Shown piece by piece: positions 1 through 8,635 of a stretch of 64,000 nt of DNA. Numbering within the stretch: the stretch's first letter is position 1; every line of letters starts with the position of its first letter. Where the stretch lies: the NCBI GenBank assembly GCA_022511125.1, contig JAFLSD010000003.1, positions 1 through 64,000 on the forward strand. The letters are read 5' to 3'. The stretch comes from Paramuribaculum sp. GTDB lineage: Bacteria > Bacteroidota > Bacteroidia > Bacteroidales > Muribaculaceae. The position numbers were made by a program, and so were the translations under genes. The notes under the pieces are model-generated. The model was not told the DNA's origin. It ran no database searches and saw only the letters and a list, made by a program, of their open reading frames with translations.

Positions 1-40
<40 letters not shown>

Positions 41-372
41 TTATCTTTTTCTTTTCTTTTCGTTGGCTTGCGCCACCATGTCGCGTTGAATCAGTCCCGC
101 TCCGGCTTTCTTATCGTTTATTAAACGCTGGTCGTATATTGACAGAGACTTTATCGATGCTGATCCGACTGCAATTACATATCCGCGGCCCTGACGGCAC
201 ACAGATCATAAACGCAATCCCACAACATCGCCCTTTCTCTTGTACTACTTCGTCTGATGCAAATATTTCAATGTACTCTTTTTCTCAGCTTTCATCGGTT
301 CGACAATCATCAAGTTTGTCTTTTCCGAAACCGCTGGTTCCAATACCGATTTTTCAAAGCCGAAATGTTTTG

Positions 373-404
373 CAAAGTTACTACAAAAATCCGCCGTTAC
401 CAAA
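373..404 (-). promoter_or_regulatory. rRNA promoter, proximal
   Basis: On the minus strand TTTG (401-404) is followed after 20 nt by TAACTTTG (373-380), a full match to the Bacteroidota -33/-7 consensus TTTG/TAnnTTTG. Transcription would start near 366 and read into 16S. Confidence 0.8.
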
Positions 405-588
405 TTTTTCTGACTGAAAAATTGTTAATAAATGTCAATCGACTGAGTGACTTTAGCTTTTGCAACTTCACAATTTTATACCGCGTTTGCGCAATTACCG
501 CTTCCAGGCCGAATCCTCGAACAGCCGGATTACAACTCCATGCTGTTTTTCTTGACGCTCCCTCCGGAGCTCTCCCGAAAAGCGAGTG

Positions 589-620
589 CAAAATTATAAA
601 AAAATTCACATCCGCACAAT
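589..620 (-). promoter_or_regulatory. rRNA promoter, distal (second tandem promoter)
   Basis: On the minus strand ATTG (617-620, three of four consensus bases) precedes TAATTTTG (589-596) by 20 nt. It lies about 215 nt upstream of the proximal rRNA promoter and reads the same way. Tandem promoters are common for rRNA operons. Confidence 0.55.
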
Positions 621-627
621 ATCAGAA

Positions 628-654
628 GCTGCATTTATGCAAAATTTATGCAGC
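628..654 (-). terminator. hairpin downstream of carB
   Basis: GCTGCAT (628-634) and ATGCAGC (648-654) form a perfect 7-bp stem 48 nt past the carB stop. The U-tract is weak, with a T-rich run only some 25 nt further on, so termination is plausible rather than clear. It would separate carAB transcripts from the rRNA promoters. Confidence 0.4.
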
Positions 655-702
655 CTCAAGCCTAATCCTCGCTATTTTTATTCCGGCCGATCAGACCATT
701 AC

Positions 703-3700
703 TCAATATTCGTCCCACGACTTGATTTCGATCTCATCAAGTGGCATCGTGGAAAATGCAGTGATAAAAGCTGACGCTAATCGTGCGTTCGTCAAAAGAG
801 GAATATTAAGATCAATAGCCGCACGACGAATCTTGTGACCGTTACCCAACTCTGTAGGTGTCAGATTTTTAGGTATATTAACCACTAAATCCACTTCTTT
901 ATCGTGAAGCAGCTGCAACGCCTGGGGTTGCATATCTGCTTGGCTTGGCCAGTAAACTTTAACCGCCGGTATGCCGTTTTCCGTCAGAAAAGCGTGTGTC
1001 CCGCCCGTTGCATAAATTTTCAATCCCCAATTATGAAGAGTATGAGCCGCGTCGAGCATATCTGCTTTTTGTTTCGGACCGCCTGTTGAAAGGAGAACGC
1101 CTTTTTTCGGAATGCGCATACCGACCGACAGAAGCGACTTCAAAATCGCCTCTGAAGTGTCCACGCCGATACAACCCACTTCACCTGTCGACGACATATC
1201 CACGCCTAACACCGGATCGGCTCCCTGTAGACGTGAGAAACTGAATTGGGAGGCCTTAATCCCCACGTAATCAAGGTCAAAAGCACTCTTTGACGGCTTT
1301 TCTACCGGCATACCCATCATCACCTTGGTAGCAAGGTCTATAAAATTGATTTTCAGTACTTTTGAGACGAACGGAAAACTTCTCGAAGCTCGCAAATTAC
1401 ATTCTATAACCTTGATATCATTGTTTTTAGCCAAAAATTGGATATTGAACGGACCGGAAATATTCAAAGCCTTGGCTATCTGGGAAGATATTTTCTTGAT
1501 TCTCCTCAATGTCTCCACATACAGCTTCTGACCGGGGAACTGTACCGTAGCATCACCGGAATGTACACCGGCGTATTCGATATGCTCCGAAATAGCATAG
1601 ACAACTATCTCACCCTTGTCGGCCACGGCATCCATCTCGACTTCTTTGGCATTCTGAATAAATTCCGAGACAACCACCGGGTGCTTTTGCGATACATTTG
1701 CAGCAAGACGTAGGAAACGTTGCAGTTCCTCGCTGTTGGAACATACGTTCATAGCCGCACCCGAAAGGACATACGACGGTCTAACAAGTACCGGATAGCC
1801 CACTTCTTCCACAAATTTGTCGATATCCTCGAAATTCGTAAGCTCGCGCCATCGGGGCTGATCGATACCGAGTCGATCAAGCATTGCTGAAAATTTATTA
1901 CGATCCTCTGCATTGTCAATACTTGCTGCGGATGTTCCTAATATATTCACTCCCTCGGCATCGAGACGCATCGCGAGATTGTTCGGTATCTGGCCGCCTA
2001 CCGACAGTATGGTACCGTGGGGCTGTTCCAGTTCCAGGATATCCATCACGCGTTCGAATGTCAACTCATCGAAGTAGAGCCTGTCGCACATATCATAGTC
2101 CGTCGACACCGTCTCAGGATTATAATTTATCATTACTGACCGCCAACCGGCGCGTTTTACCGTCATCAGTGCATTTACCGAACACCAATCGAACTCAACC
2201 GAACTGCCTATTCGGTAAGCTCCCGAACCGAGCACCACCACCGAACGGCCGTCATGCTTATATTCCACGTCGTTCTCCGAGCCGTTGTAAGTCAGATACA
2301 GATAGTTGGTTTGTGCCGGATATTCGGCCGCCAACGTATCTATCTGCTTTACAACTGGCACAATACCTGCTCTTTTCCTCAACCGGCGGATGGCCGACAT
2401 AGCCTCGGAGTCGTCGTTCATTCTTTCTTTGAAAACACACCGGCCTATCTGGAAGTCGGAAAAGCCCTGTTCTTTGGCACGACGAAGCAAATCCATGGGT
2501 AATTGGGTCGGTTCGTCATAGCCACGCAGATCATTAGCCGTATCGACTATATTCTTTAGTCTGAACAAAAACCAACGGTCTATCTTGGTGAGTTTGTGAA
2601 TTTGTTCCACCGTATAACCGTGGCGCATTGCTTCCTCTATCACAAAGATACGTTTGTCGGTGGGCTCGCGTAGAGATTTCTCTATATCGGGCACCGACAT
2701 ATCTTTGTTGCATGTGAAGCCATGCATACCTTGCCCTATCATTCTCAACCCTTTCTGCACCGCTTCTTCGAATGTCCTGCCTATCGCCATCACTTCGCCT
2801 ACCGATTTCATCGACGAGCCGATCTCGCGCGCCACACCGTGGAATTTACCCAGATCCCAACGCGGGATTTTGCATACGATATAATCCAACGCAGGCTCGA
2901 AAAACGCAGTTGTTTCCTTCGTTACTGAATTTTTCAGGTCGAACAGGCCGTAGCCGAGCCCCAATTTTGCCGCAACGAAAGCCAAAGGATAGCCTGTGGC
3001 TTTTGAAGCCAACGCCGACGACCGGCTAAGGCGTGCATTTACTTCGATAACCCTGTAGTCCATCGATTGGGGATCGAACGCATATTGGACGTTACACTCA
3101 CCGATTATGCCGATATGACGGATTATTTTTATCGCCAATTTACGGAGATAATGGTAATCTTCATTCGAAAGTGTCTGAGAAGGAGCTACTACGATACTTT
3201 CACCCGTGTGAATACCAAGGGGATCGAAATTTTCCATATTACACACCGTAATGCAATTGTCAAAACGGTCACGCACCACTTCGTATTCCACTTCCTTCCA
3301 TCCTTTCAGCGATTTTTCTACCAGAACCTGTGGAGAGAACGAAAAGGCCTTTTCAGTAAGAGCCACCAATTCTTCACGATTATCACAGAAACCGCTCCCT
3401 AAGCCGCCGAGCGCGTACGCTGCCCTGACTATCACCGGATAGCCGAGCTTTTCAGCCGCCTTCACAGCCTCATCTATCGATTCTACAGCTTCGCTTTTTA
3501 TCGTTTTTATTTCAATTTCGTCCAATTTTTTGACGAAAAGTTCTCTATCTTCCGTATCGATAATAGCTTGGACAGGAGTGCCCAGAACTTGGACACCGAA
3601 TTTTTCCAAAACTCCTGATTTGTAGAGCGTCACTCCGCAATTCAGAGCCGTTTGGCCGCCGAAAGCAAGGAGTATACCGTCCGGACGTTCTTTTTCTATC

Positions 3701-3936
3701 ACTTTCTCAACGAAATAAGGGGTCACCGGCAGAAAATAAATCTTATCCGCAAACCCTTCCGATGTCTGTACTGTCGCGATATTCGGATTTATCAGCACAG
3801 TCTCTATACCCTCCTCCTTCATCGCTTTCAAAGCTTGCGAACCGGAATAGTCGAATTCGCCCGCCTCTCCTATTTTCAGTGCCCCGCTACCGAGGAGTAT
3901 CACTTTCTTTATTCCGTGGTTTCGATTGTCGTTCAT
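703..3936 (-). CDS. carB: carbamoyl-phosphate synthase large subunit
   Basis: CarB makes carbamoyl phosphate from bicarbonate, ATP and ammonia passed from CarA, feeding pyrimidine and arginine synthesis in the cytosol. At 1077 residues it has the usual full length. Two homologous ATP-grasp halves are visible: the first opens with VILLGSGALKIGEAGEFDYS near residue 12, the second with VVVLGSGAYRIGSSVEFDW near 560. The C-terminal MGS-like allosteric domain begins near 945 (GVLLSTGGPKQKADML). The gene starts 15 nt after carA ends, so the two are one transcript. Nothing looks truncated. Confidence 0.97.
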   Translation of the reverse strand: MNDNRNHGIKKVILLGSGALKIGEAGEFDYSGSQALKAMKEEGIETVLINPNIATVQTSEGFADKIYFLPVTPYFVEKVIEKERPDGILLAFGGQTALNCGVTLYKSGVLEKFGVQVLGTPVQAIIDTEDRELFVKKLDEIEIKTIKSEAVESIDEAVKAAEKLGYPVIVRAAYALGGLGSGFCDNREELVALTEKAFSFSPQVLVEKSLKGWKEVEYEVVRDRFDNCITVCNMENFDPLGIHTGESIVVAPSQTLSNEDYHYLRKLAIKIIRHIGIIGECNVQYAFDPQSMDYRVIEVNARLSRSSALASKATGYPLAFVAAKLGLGYGLFDLKNSVTKETTAFFEPALDYIVCKIPRWDLGKFHGVAREIGSSMKSVGEVMAIGRTFEEAVQKGLRMIGQGMHGFTCNKDMSVPDIEKSLREPTDKRIFVIEEAMRHGYTVEQIHKLTKIDRWFLFRLKNIVDTANDLRGYDEPTQLPMDLLRRAKEQGFSDFQIGRCVFKERMNDDSEAMSAIRRLRKRAGIVPVVKQIDTLAAEYPAQTNYLYLTYNGSENDVEYKHDGRSVVVLGSGAYRIGSSVEFDWCSVNALMTVKRAGWRSVMINYNPETVSTDYDMCDRLYFDELTFERVMDILELEQPHGTILSVGGQIPNNLAMRLDAEGVNILGTSAASIDNAEDRNKFSAMLDRLGIDQPRWRELTNFEDIDKFVEEVGYPVLVRPSYVLSGAAMNVCSNSEELQRFLRLAANVSQKHPVVVSEFIQNAKEVEMDAVADKGEIVVYAISEHIEYAGVHSGDATVQFPGQKLYVETLRRIKKISSQIAKALNISGPFNIQFLAKNNDIKVIECNLRASRSFPFVSKVLKINFIDLATKVMMGMPVEKPSKSAFDLDYVGIKASQFSFSRLQGADPVLGVDMSSTGEVGCIGVDTSEAILKSLLSVGMRIPKKGVLLSTGGPKQKADMLDAAHTLHNWGLKIYATGGTHAFLTENGIPAVKVYWPSQADMQPQALQLLHDKEVDLVVNIPKNLTPTELGNGHKIRRAAIDLNIPLLTNARLASAFITAFSTMPLDEIEIKSWDEY

Positions 3937-3951
3937 ATCAAAATCTTTTTT

Positions 3952-5022
3952 CTATAGAAGGGTAATAAAATCATCGAATATAAACTCTGTATCTTTAGGC
4001 CCGCTGCTTGCTTCGGGATGGAACTGCGCCGAGAAGTAGGGCTTTGTCTTATGCCTGATTCCTTCGTTTGTCCCGTCATTCATATTCACGAACAGCGGTT
4101 CCCAGTCGTCGGGAAGAGTTGCAGAATCTACGGCAAACCCATGATTCTGCGATGTCACGAAACAACGGTCGGTACCCAACTGTCTCACCGGCTGATTATG
4201 ACTCCTATGGCCGTACTTCATTTTATATGTTTTAGCACCGGCTGCTTTCGACAACAATTGGTTGCCCATGCATATACCGCAAATCGGTTTTCCGGTCTGA
4301 AATGCCTTTCTGATATTCTCCACGGTTTTGTCTGCCATCTCAGGATTACCCGGCCCGTTTGAAATGAACAGACCGTCGTAATCGAGCGTATTGAAATCAT
4401 AATCCCAGGGAACCATCACGACCTTAACGCCCCGTCGGGTCAGGCAACGGATGATATTGTGTTTCACGCCGCAATCCACCAAAATCACCGTTTTCTCACC
4501 TTCTCCGAAAACTTCCGGCTCTTTGCACGACACTTTAGCTACAAGATTCTCACGGTTAGGATCGTAGAACTCGACGTCACCGCAACCTTCCACTATCACT
4601 TTGGCCAACATCGATCCTTTTTCACGCAAATGTTTGGTCAGAGCGCGGGTATCTATCCCGTAGATCCCCGGAATCTTTTCCTCCTTCAGCCACTGGGCCA
4701 GGCTTCGGTCGGCCTGCCAATGGGAGTGGTCATAAGAATAATCTTGCGCTATGATAGCTTTGGCGTGAATATGATCACTTTCGTAATATTCGCTCACGGA
4801 ATCTTTTTCCCTCCTTGGAGGAACTCCGTAATTGCCCAAAATAGGATAGGTGGTAACTAAAATTTGCCCCTCGTACGAGGGGTCAGTCAGACTTTCCGGA
4901 TAACCGGTCATTGCCGTATTGAAAACTATTTCTCCCGAAATTGACGATTCATAACCGAACGATTTCCCTTCGAATTCGGTGCCGTCCTCAAGGATCAGCT
5001 TTGCTTTCTTCGTTTCTCTCAT
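3952..5022 (-). CDS. carA: carbamoyl-phosphate synthase small subunit
   Basis: CarA is the glutaminase subunit that releases ammonia from glutamine and channels it to CarB. The N-terminal CPSase domain covers about residues 1-170 (SLTDPSYEGQILV near 44-56). The class I glutamine amidotransferase domain follows with the nucleophile Cys251 in CGICMGNQ and the triad partners His335 and Glu337 in QFHPEASSGP. MGNQ replaces the enterobacterial LGHQ, a conservative change that leaves the triad intact. Length is 356 residues, normal for the family. It is the first gene of carAB, with a consensus promoter about 56 nt upstream. Confidence 0.97.
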   Translation of the reverse strand: MRETKKAKLILEDGTEFEGKSFGYESSISGEIVFNTAMTGYPESLTDPSYEGQILVTTYPILGNYGVPPRREKDSVSEYYESDHIHAKAIIAQDYSYDHSHWQADRSLAQWLKEEKIPGIYGIDTRALTKHLREKGSMLAKVIVEGCGDVEFYDPNRENLVAKVSCKEPEVFGEGEKTVILVDCGVKHNIIRCLTRRGVKVVMVPWDYDFNTLDYDGLFISNGPGNPEMADKTVENIRKAFQTGKPICGICMGNQLLSKAAGAKTYKMKYGHRSHNQPVRQLGTDRCFVTSQNHGFAVDSATLPDDWEPLFVNMNDGTNEGIRHKTKPYFSAQFHPEASSGPKDTEFIFDDFITLL

Positions 5023-5077
5023 GCGATAGATATGATAGGTTTAGGCGGTTATCCTCACTTCCATCGAGAAAACCATG

Positions 5078-5108
5078 CAAAGTTACGAAAAAATGAAAGA
5101 TTACCAAA
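5078..5108 (-). promoter_or_regulatory. carAB promoter
   Basis: Minus-strand TTTG (5105-5108) and TAACTTTG (5078-5085) are separated by 19 nt, a full Bacteroidota promoter match. The start site would be near 5071, giving a leader of about 50 nt before the carA ATG. Confidence 0.8.
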
Positions 5109-5235
5109 CTCCCGTCTACATATAATGACGGCGATAGGAGTTGGAATGCTTACTCCCTAATATGCAATTTTACAAATTCCCCTCGTTATTAATTCCCCGA
5201 ATCTCAAGCATAAAGCCTGACGTCAGCAGAAGTCA

Positions 5236-5616
5236 CTACTGCTTCCCATACGACAGCATCGGAGCCATAAAAGCATCGGGATAATGGGTCAGTTCATATT
5301 CACCGTCCGGATTACCCGTGATCACTATCACATCGAACTGAACGTCGTGGGGAATATTATGAGCCTGCACGTATGCCTCGGCTGCGCGCGAAAGTAGTGT
5401 TATTTTCTTTCTATCTATCGAATCTAAAGCATCATCAGCATTTCCTGTGCGTGTCTTTACTTCCACAAAAACTATGCGGGAATTGTGCATTGCCACGATA
5501 TCAAGTTCTTTTTTTCCTATCCGCGCGTTGGTGTCAACTATCGCGTAACCCTTGGTTATGAGATATTCACGGGCCAGTCCTTCGCCCCATTTCCCTATTT
5601 CGTTATGTGCCGCCAT
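5236..5616 (-). CDS. YraN family (UPF0102) nuclease-like protein
   Basis: This 126-residue protein matches the small UPF0102/YraN family, a restriction-endonuclease-like fold whose cellular role is unsettled. The family signature is clear: GEGLAREYLITKGYAIVDTN near residues 11-30, then KKELDIVAMHNSRIVFVEVKTRTG with the acidic Asp and the E-x-K pair of a PD-(D/E)xK active site. It is divergently placed from prmC, with its own promoter at 5636-5667. Length and start fit the family. Confidence 0.9.
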   Translation of the reverse strand: MAAHNEIGKWGEGLAREYLITKGYAIVDTNARIGKKELDIVAMHNSRIVFVEVKTRTGNADDALDSIDRKKITLLSRAAEAYVQAHNIPHDVQFDVIVITGNPDGEYELTHYPDAFMAPMLSYGKQ

Positions 5617-5635
5617 ATCTGCGTAATCTATATTG

Positions 5636-5667
5636 CAAAAATAACAAAACCGACTTAATCTAACAGA
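5636..5667 (-). promoter_or_regulatory. promoter for the YraN-family gene
   Basis: Minus-strand TCTG (5664-5667, one mismatch) and TATTTTTG (5636-5643) lie 20 nt apart, about 20 nt upstream of the start codon. Confidence 0.6.
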
Positions 5668-5750
5668 AACTTTTCTTGCAATTTTGATGCTTGTTAATTG
5701 AATTTAAAGTTAATATCATCAGGATGATTCTTTTAATAACATCAATTTTA

Positions 5751-5758
5751 TATCTTTG
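5751..5758 (+). promoter_or_regulatory. -7 element for prmC-recX-comF
   Basis: TATCTTTG matches TAnnTTTG exactly; the -33 element is poor. The start site would be near 5765. The TTG at 5756 lies inside this element and so cannot be the prmC start codon, which favours GTG at 5783. Confidence 0.6.
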
Positions 5759-5782
5759 CATCTTCTAACAATCACCGTTATT

Positions 5783-6634
5783 GTGAATCTCGGACAATTT
5801 ACAAACAAGACTAAAGCCGCTCTCCTTCCGCACTTCCCGGAAGGTGAGGCAAAAGCCCTTACAAACGAAATTTTCTACCGCCTGAAAGGGTATTCTTCTG
5901 TCGATCTTGTTCTAAAGGCTGACATCGAAGTTTCCGACTATCTAAAGGAGAAAGTTGACTCTATCGTCTCACGCCTTCTGCTTGACGAACCCGTGCAGCA
6001 GATTTTCGGCGTTGCTCGTTTCTACGGCATGGATTTCAAAATCACCCCAGATGTTTTGATTCCACGTCCCGAAACAGCCGAGCTTGTCGATATAATCGTA
6101 AAAGATTTTTCAAACAAATCTGATCTTCGTGTACTCGATCTCTGCACCGGGTCGGGAGCTATTGCAATTGCTTTAGCTCGCAACCTCCCTTTTTCTCTGG
6201 TGGATGCCGTCGACATTTCGGAAGCCGCTGTAACCATAGCCTGTGAAAACGCCAAAACTCTGAAAGCACGCGTCAATTTCACTGTCGCCGACGTTTTTTC
6301 GTTGACTCCCCAACACGTCTACTACGATATCATTGCTTGCAATCCCCCTTATATTACCGAAAGTGAGAAGTCAGAGGTCGAACCGAATGTCCTTCTTTAT
6401 GAGCCTCCGACAGCACTATTTGTCCCTGATTCTGACCCCCTTATCTTCTTTCGATCTGTCAGTCGATATGCTATGAAAGCGTTGAAACCATCAGGAGCAA
6501 TATATTTTGAAATCAACCCTCACTATGCCGCCCCGCTGAAAAAGATGCTCGAAGACGACGGATGGAATGACACACAGATATTACGCGACTCTTACGGTAA
6601 GCAACGTTTTGCCATTGTAAAAAAACTACGATGA
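5783..6634 (+). CDS. prmC: peptide chain release factor N5-glutamine methyltransferase
   Basis: PrmC (HemK) methylates the glutamine of the GGQ motif in release factors RF1 and RF2, using S-adenosylmethionine. With the GTG start the protein has 283 residues. Visible signatures are LIPRPETAELV near residue 92, the SAM-binding loop VLDLCTGSGAIAIAL at about 117-131, and the catalytic NPPY at about 187-190. A longer frame beginning with TTG at 5756 overlaps the predicted -7 element, so I prefer GTG at 5783. The gene ends in ATGA overlap with recX, marking an operon with recX and comF. Confidence 0.93.
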   Translation: MNLGQFTNKTKAALLPHFPEGEAKALTNEIFYRLKGYSSVDLVLKADIEVSDYLKEKVDSIVSRLLLDEPVQQIFGVARFYGMDFKITPDVLIPRPETAELVDIIVKDFSNKSDLRVLDLCTGSGAIAIALARNLPFSLVDAVDISEAAVTIACENAKTLKARVNFTVADVFSLTPQHVYYDIIACNPPYITESEKSEVEPNVLLYEPPTALFVPDSDPLIFFRSVSRYAMKALKPSGAIYFEINPHYAAPLKKMLEDDGWNDTQILRDSYGKQRFAIVKKLR

Positions 6635-7134
6635 AACGACAGATGACAGCCGATCAGGCTCTATCAAGACTTCAAGCGCTATGCTCTGCTTCCGAACAAT
6701 GTTCTTTCGATCTCGTTCAGAAACTGCGCCGCTGGAAATTGTCTGCTGACATTGCCGACAAGATTATCCGCTTGCTTGAAGAACAACGCTTTGTCGACGA
6801 CGAACGATTTGCCCGAGCCTATACCCGTCATGCCTACCGTTTCTCTAAATGGGGAAAAGCTAAGATCTCAGCGGCTCTTGCGGCCAAGCACATCCCCAGG
6901 GAAATCATTTCGGAAGTCATCGAAGAAGAAATCGACCCTGAAGAATATCATTCGATAGCTAAATCGATTTTAACGGCAAAAGCTCGTTCTCTTTGTATTC
7001 CATCTTCTTATGAAAACAGAGTGCGACTCTATCGTTTCATGGCCAGCCGAGGCTTTGAAACACATCTTATTTCACGATTGCTGACAGACGTTTTAAATGA
7101 AATTTCAACCGACGATGATCAGTCAGTGGATTAA
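6631..7134 (+). CDS. recX: regulatory protein RecX
   Basis: RecX inhibits or modulates RecA filaments by binding along the groove. The 167-residue protein is built of three-helix repeats, as in the family; the best conserved piece is LLEEQRFVDDERFARAYTRH near residues 48-67, followed by FSKWGKAKISAAL. It starts inside the last codons of prmC (4-nt overlap) and its 3' end overlaps the start of the ComF gene. recA is not in the window, so this is a recX separated from recA, which is common in this phylum. Confidence 0.92.
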   Translation: MKRQMTADQALSRLQALCSASEQCSFDLVQKLRRWKLSADIADKIIRLLEEQRFVDDERFARAYTRHAYRFSKWGKAKISAALAAKHIPREIISEVIEEEIDPEEYHSIAKSILTAKARSLCIPSSYENRVRLYRFMASRGFETHLISRLLTDVLNEISTDDDQSVD

Positions 7135-7813
7135 CGACATACTCGGTGTGATCTTTCCAAACATATGCGAAGTCTGTGGACGGCCGCTCGTTCACGGCGA
7201 AAACCTCCTCTGTCTTCATTGTCGTGTCGGCATGCCGGTAACCGGCATAAACGGAGACGGTTTTAGCGAGATTCACAAACGTATTGCTGCACCCGGATTG
7301 CCGGTAGAAAAAGCCGCCTCATGGTTCCGATATGTGCGGGATACCGACTACGCCCGACTGCTCCACAGAGCCAAATATGGCAACCGACCGGCTATTGCAC
7401 GAAAACTCGCCCGCATTTACGCAGAAACGCTCTTCCACCAAGGATTCTTCGATGGAATCACAGAACTCATTCCCGTTCCCATCTCGCGATTCAAACGTTT
7501 AAGCAGAGGATATAACCAATCTTATGAGATAGCTCGAGGAATTGCCGACATCACAGCCATTCCTATCAGCGATTGCCTGCGTGTGCGCCGTCATTCCACC
7601 CAGACACGACGAAATTATTATGAACGTTGGCTCAACGCACGATCCATTTATTCCGTTGTAACCGATGCCTCATTTCCTCCCGATGCCCATCTCCTCCTTA
7701 TCGACGACGTGATTACTTCGGGAGCGACTATGGTGGCCTGCCTTACCGAACTACAGAAGCGTTTCCCCGAAGCACGGCTCTCAGTCCTCTCCCTTGCTCT
7801 CACCTCCTCATGA
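7097..7813 (+). CDS. ComF family phosphoribosyltransferase-like protein
   Basis: ComF proteins have an N-terminal zinc-finger-like segment and a type I phosphoribosyltransferase fold and are linked to DNA uptake in naturally competent bacteria; outside those their role is open. Here four cysteines stand in CEVCG and CLHC near residues 24-42, and the PRPP-loop signature LLLIDDVITSGATM is near 200-213. Also typical are PVPISRFKRLSRGYNQS near 150. The ATG at 7097 overlaps recX by 38 nt; ATG at 7115 is an equally good start. Last gene of the prmC-recX run. Confidence 0.88.
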   Translation: MKFQPTMISQWINDILGVIFPNICEVCGRPLVHGENLLCLHCRVGMPVTGINGDGFSEIHKRIAAPGLPVEKAASWFRYVRDTDYARLLHRAKYGNRPAIARKLARIYAETLFHQGFFDGITELIPVPISRFKRLSRGYNQSYEIARGIADITAIPISDCLRVRRHSTQTRRNYYERWLNARSIYSVVTDASFPPDAHLLLIDDVITSGATMVACLTELQKRFPEARLSVLSLALTSS

Positions 7814-7819
7814 TAAAAA

Positions 7820-7843
7820 AATGCAATCATAACTGACTGCATT
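7820..7843 (-). terminator. intrinsic terminator between convergent operons
   Basis: AATGCAATCA (7820-7829) pairs with TGACTGCATT (7834-7843) with one mismatch and a 4-nt loop. On the minus strand the stem is followed by a run of seven T, so it ends the operon coming from 11.7 kb. It lies just past the ComF gene stop and may act both ways. Confidence 0.8.
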
Positions 7844-7873
7844 TCTTCGTGTTATTCAATGTAAAACAACTTT

Positions 7874-8257
7874 CTATCTTTGATCTTCTTTTTCTGACCG
7901 TGGCGATTGTTGGAAAGCAACATGACTCATTTTGTACACTATACTTGCGAACGCCAAAAGAAAAATACCGTTAACTATCACATAATAAGGCATTTTTACT
8001 TCCCACAGTGCGAAACCCAGCTCAATAGCCAGGAACACTATCAGAAACAGCATCGACAATACTTTCATATTTGCGCCCAGTCTTCCGTCTTCATACCGGA
8101 AGCCTATCATAGGAACTAAAGTGCACACAAAGCATATAGCGCTAATTATACCGCACAGTTCCGAATTATCTTTTCCTTCAGCTATCGAATAAATCAGATA
8201 TCCTAAAAGCAAACCGGCGCAGACACCGATAACGGATAGGAACACATTTACTTTCAT
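7874..8257 (-). CDS. small four-helix membrane protein, unknown function
   Basis: I do not recognise a family. The 127-residue protein has four hydrophobic segments at about residues 5-25, 34-52, 63-83 and 88-108, with a charged, soluble C-terminus (QQSPRSEKEDQR). It is the last gene of the SPFH/zinc-ribbon operon, overlaps the GYF_2 gene by 4 nt (ATGA) and is followed by a good terminator. The arrangement suggests a membrane partner of the SPFH protein, which is inference only. Confidence 0.75.
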   Translation of the reverse strand: MKVNVFLSVIGVCAGLLLGYLIYSIAEGKDNSELCGIISAICFVCTLVPMIGFRYEDGRLGANMKVLSMLFLIVFLAIELGFALWEVKMPYYVIVNGIFLLAFASIVYKMSHVAFQQSPRSEKEDQR

Positions 8258-8610
8258 AGTCTTGCAGGATTAGGTAGTGGAGGGGGAGTAAGGGCTATGA
8301 TCTTCAACAGTTCCGGCACTTCGCTTACCGGTTTCCACGAAGTCATTCCGGGAAGCCAAGCGAGAGTATCTTTTGTCACTTGACGACGGTTGACCATATC
8401 GTTGAATTCGGTCGACGATAACGGTCCTGTCTGACGGTTTTCGATTGCCACATAAATGCACTCCGGGGCGGCCGGTAATGCCATATAGGAACCGGGGATA
8501 TACATTTGTTTCATGCTCTGGTTCATCATTCCGATCATCTGGTTGGCCACCGCCATCCCCAGACCGAACTCCACGAGCTTGTCTATAGAAAAGAAATTAT
8601 TATTGTCCAT
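8254..8610 (-). CDS. GYF_2 (DUF4339) domain protein
   Basis: The C-terminal half (about residues 48-108) is a GYF_2 domain: IYVAIENRQTGPLSSTEF with the G-P-L/F core, then the paired motif DTLAWLPGMTSWKPVSEVPEL. GYF_2 domains are thought to bind proline-rich peptides. The N-terminal half is methionine- and glycine-rich (AVANQMIGMMNQSMKQM) and ends in LTPPPLPNPARL. The whole protein resembles the C-terminal tail of the neighbouring SPFH protein, as if that tail had been duplicated as a free unit. Length 118 residues; same operon as its neighbours. Confidence 0.85.
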   Translation of the reverse strand: MDNNNFFSIDKLVEFGLGMAVANQMIGMMNQSMKQMYIPGSYMALPAAPECIYVAIENRQTGPLSSTEFNDMVNRRQVTKDTLAWLPGMTSWKPVSEVPELLKIIALTPPPLPNPARL

Positions 8611-8635
8611 CGTTTCTCGTTTTATAATTATTCAT

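Larger units (their letters stand above)
41..702 (-). other. rRNA operon leader and promoter region
   Basis: This 660-base stretch between carB and the 16S gene holds no convincing gene. It contains two promoter matches reading toward the 16S gene (373-404 and 589-620) and a hairpin just past carB (628-654). From the nearer promoter the leader before mature 16S would be about 325 nt. The short open frames here lack homology I recognise and overlap the promoters. Confidence 0.75.

Noticed and set aside
139-838. Open frames of 60-190 codons in the rRNA leader and carB end
   Set aside because: They overlap the promoters or carB, have no start context or family resemblance, and run against the main genes.
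5756-5782. TTG start for prmC
   Set aside because: The codon lies inside the TATCTTTG promoter element, so it is unlikely to be transcribed; GTG at 5783 is used.
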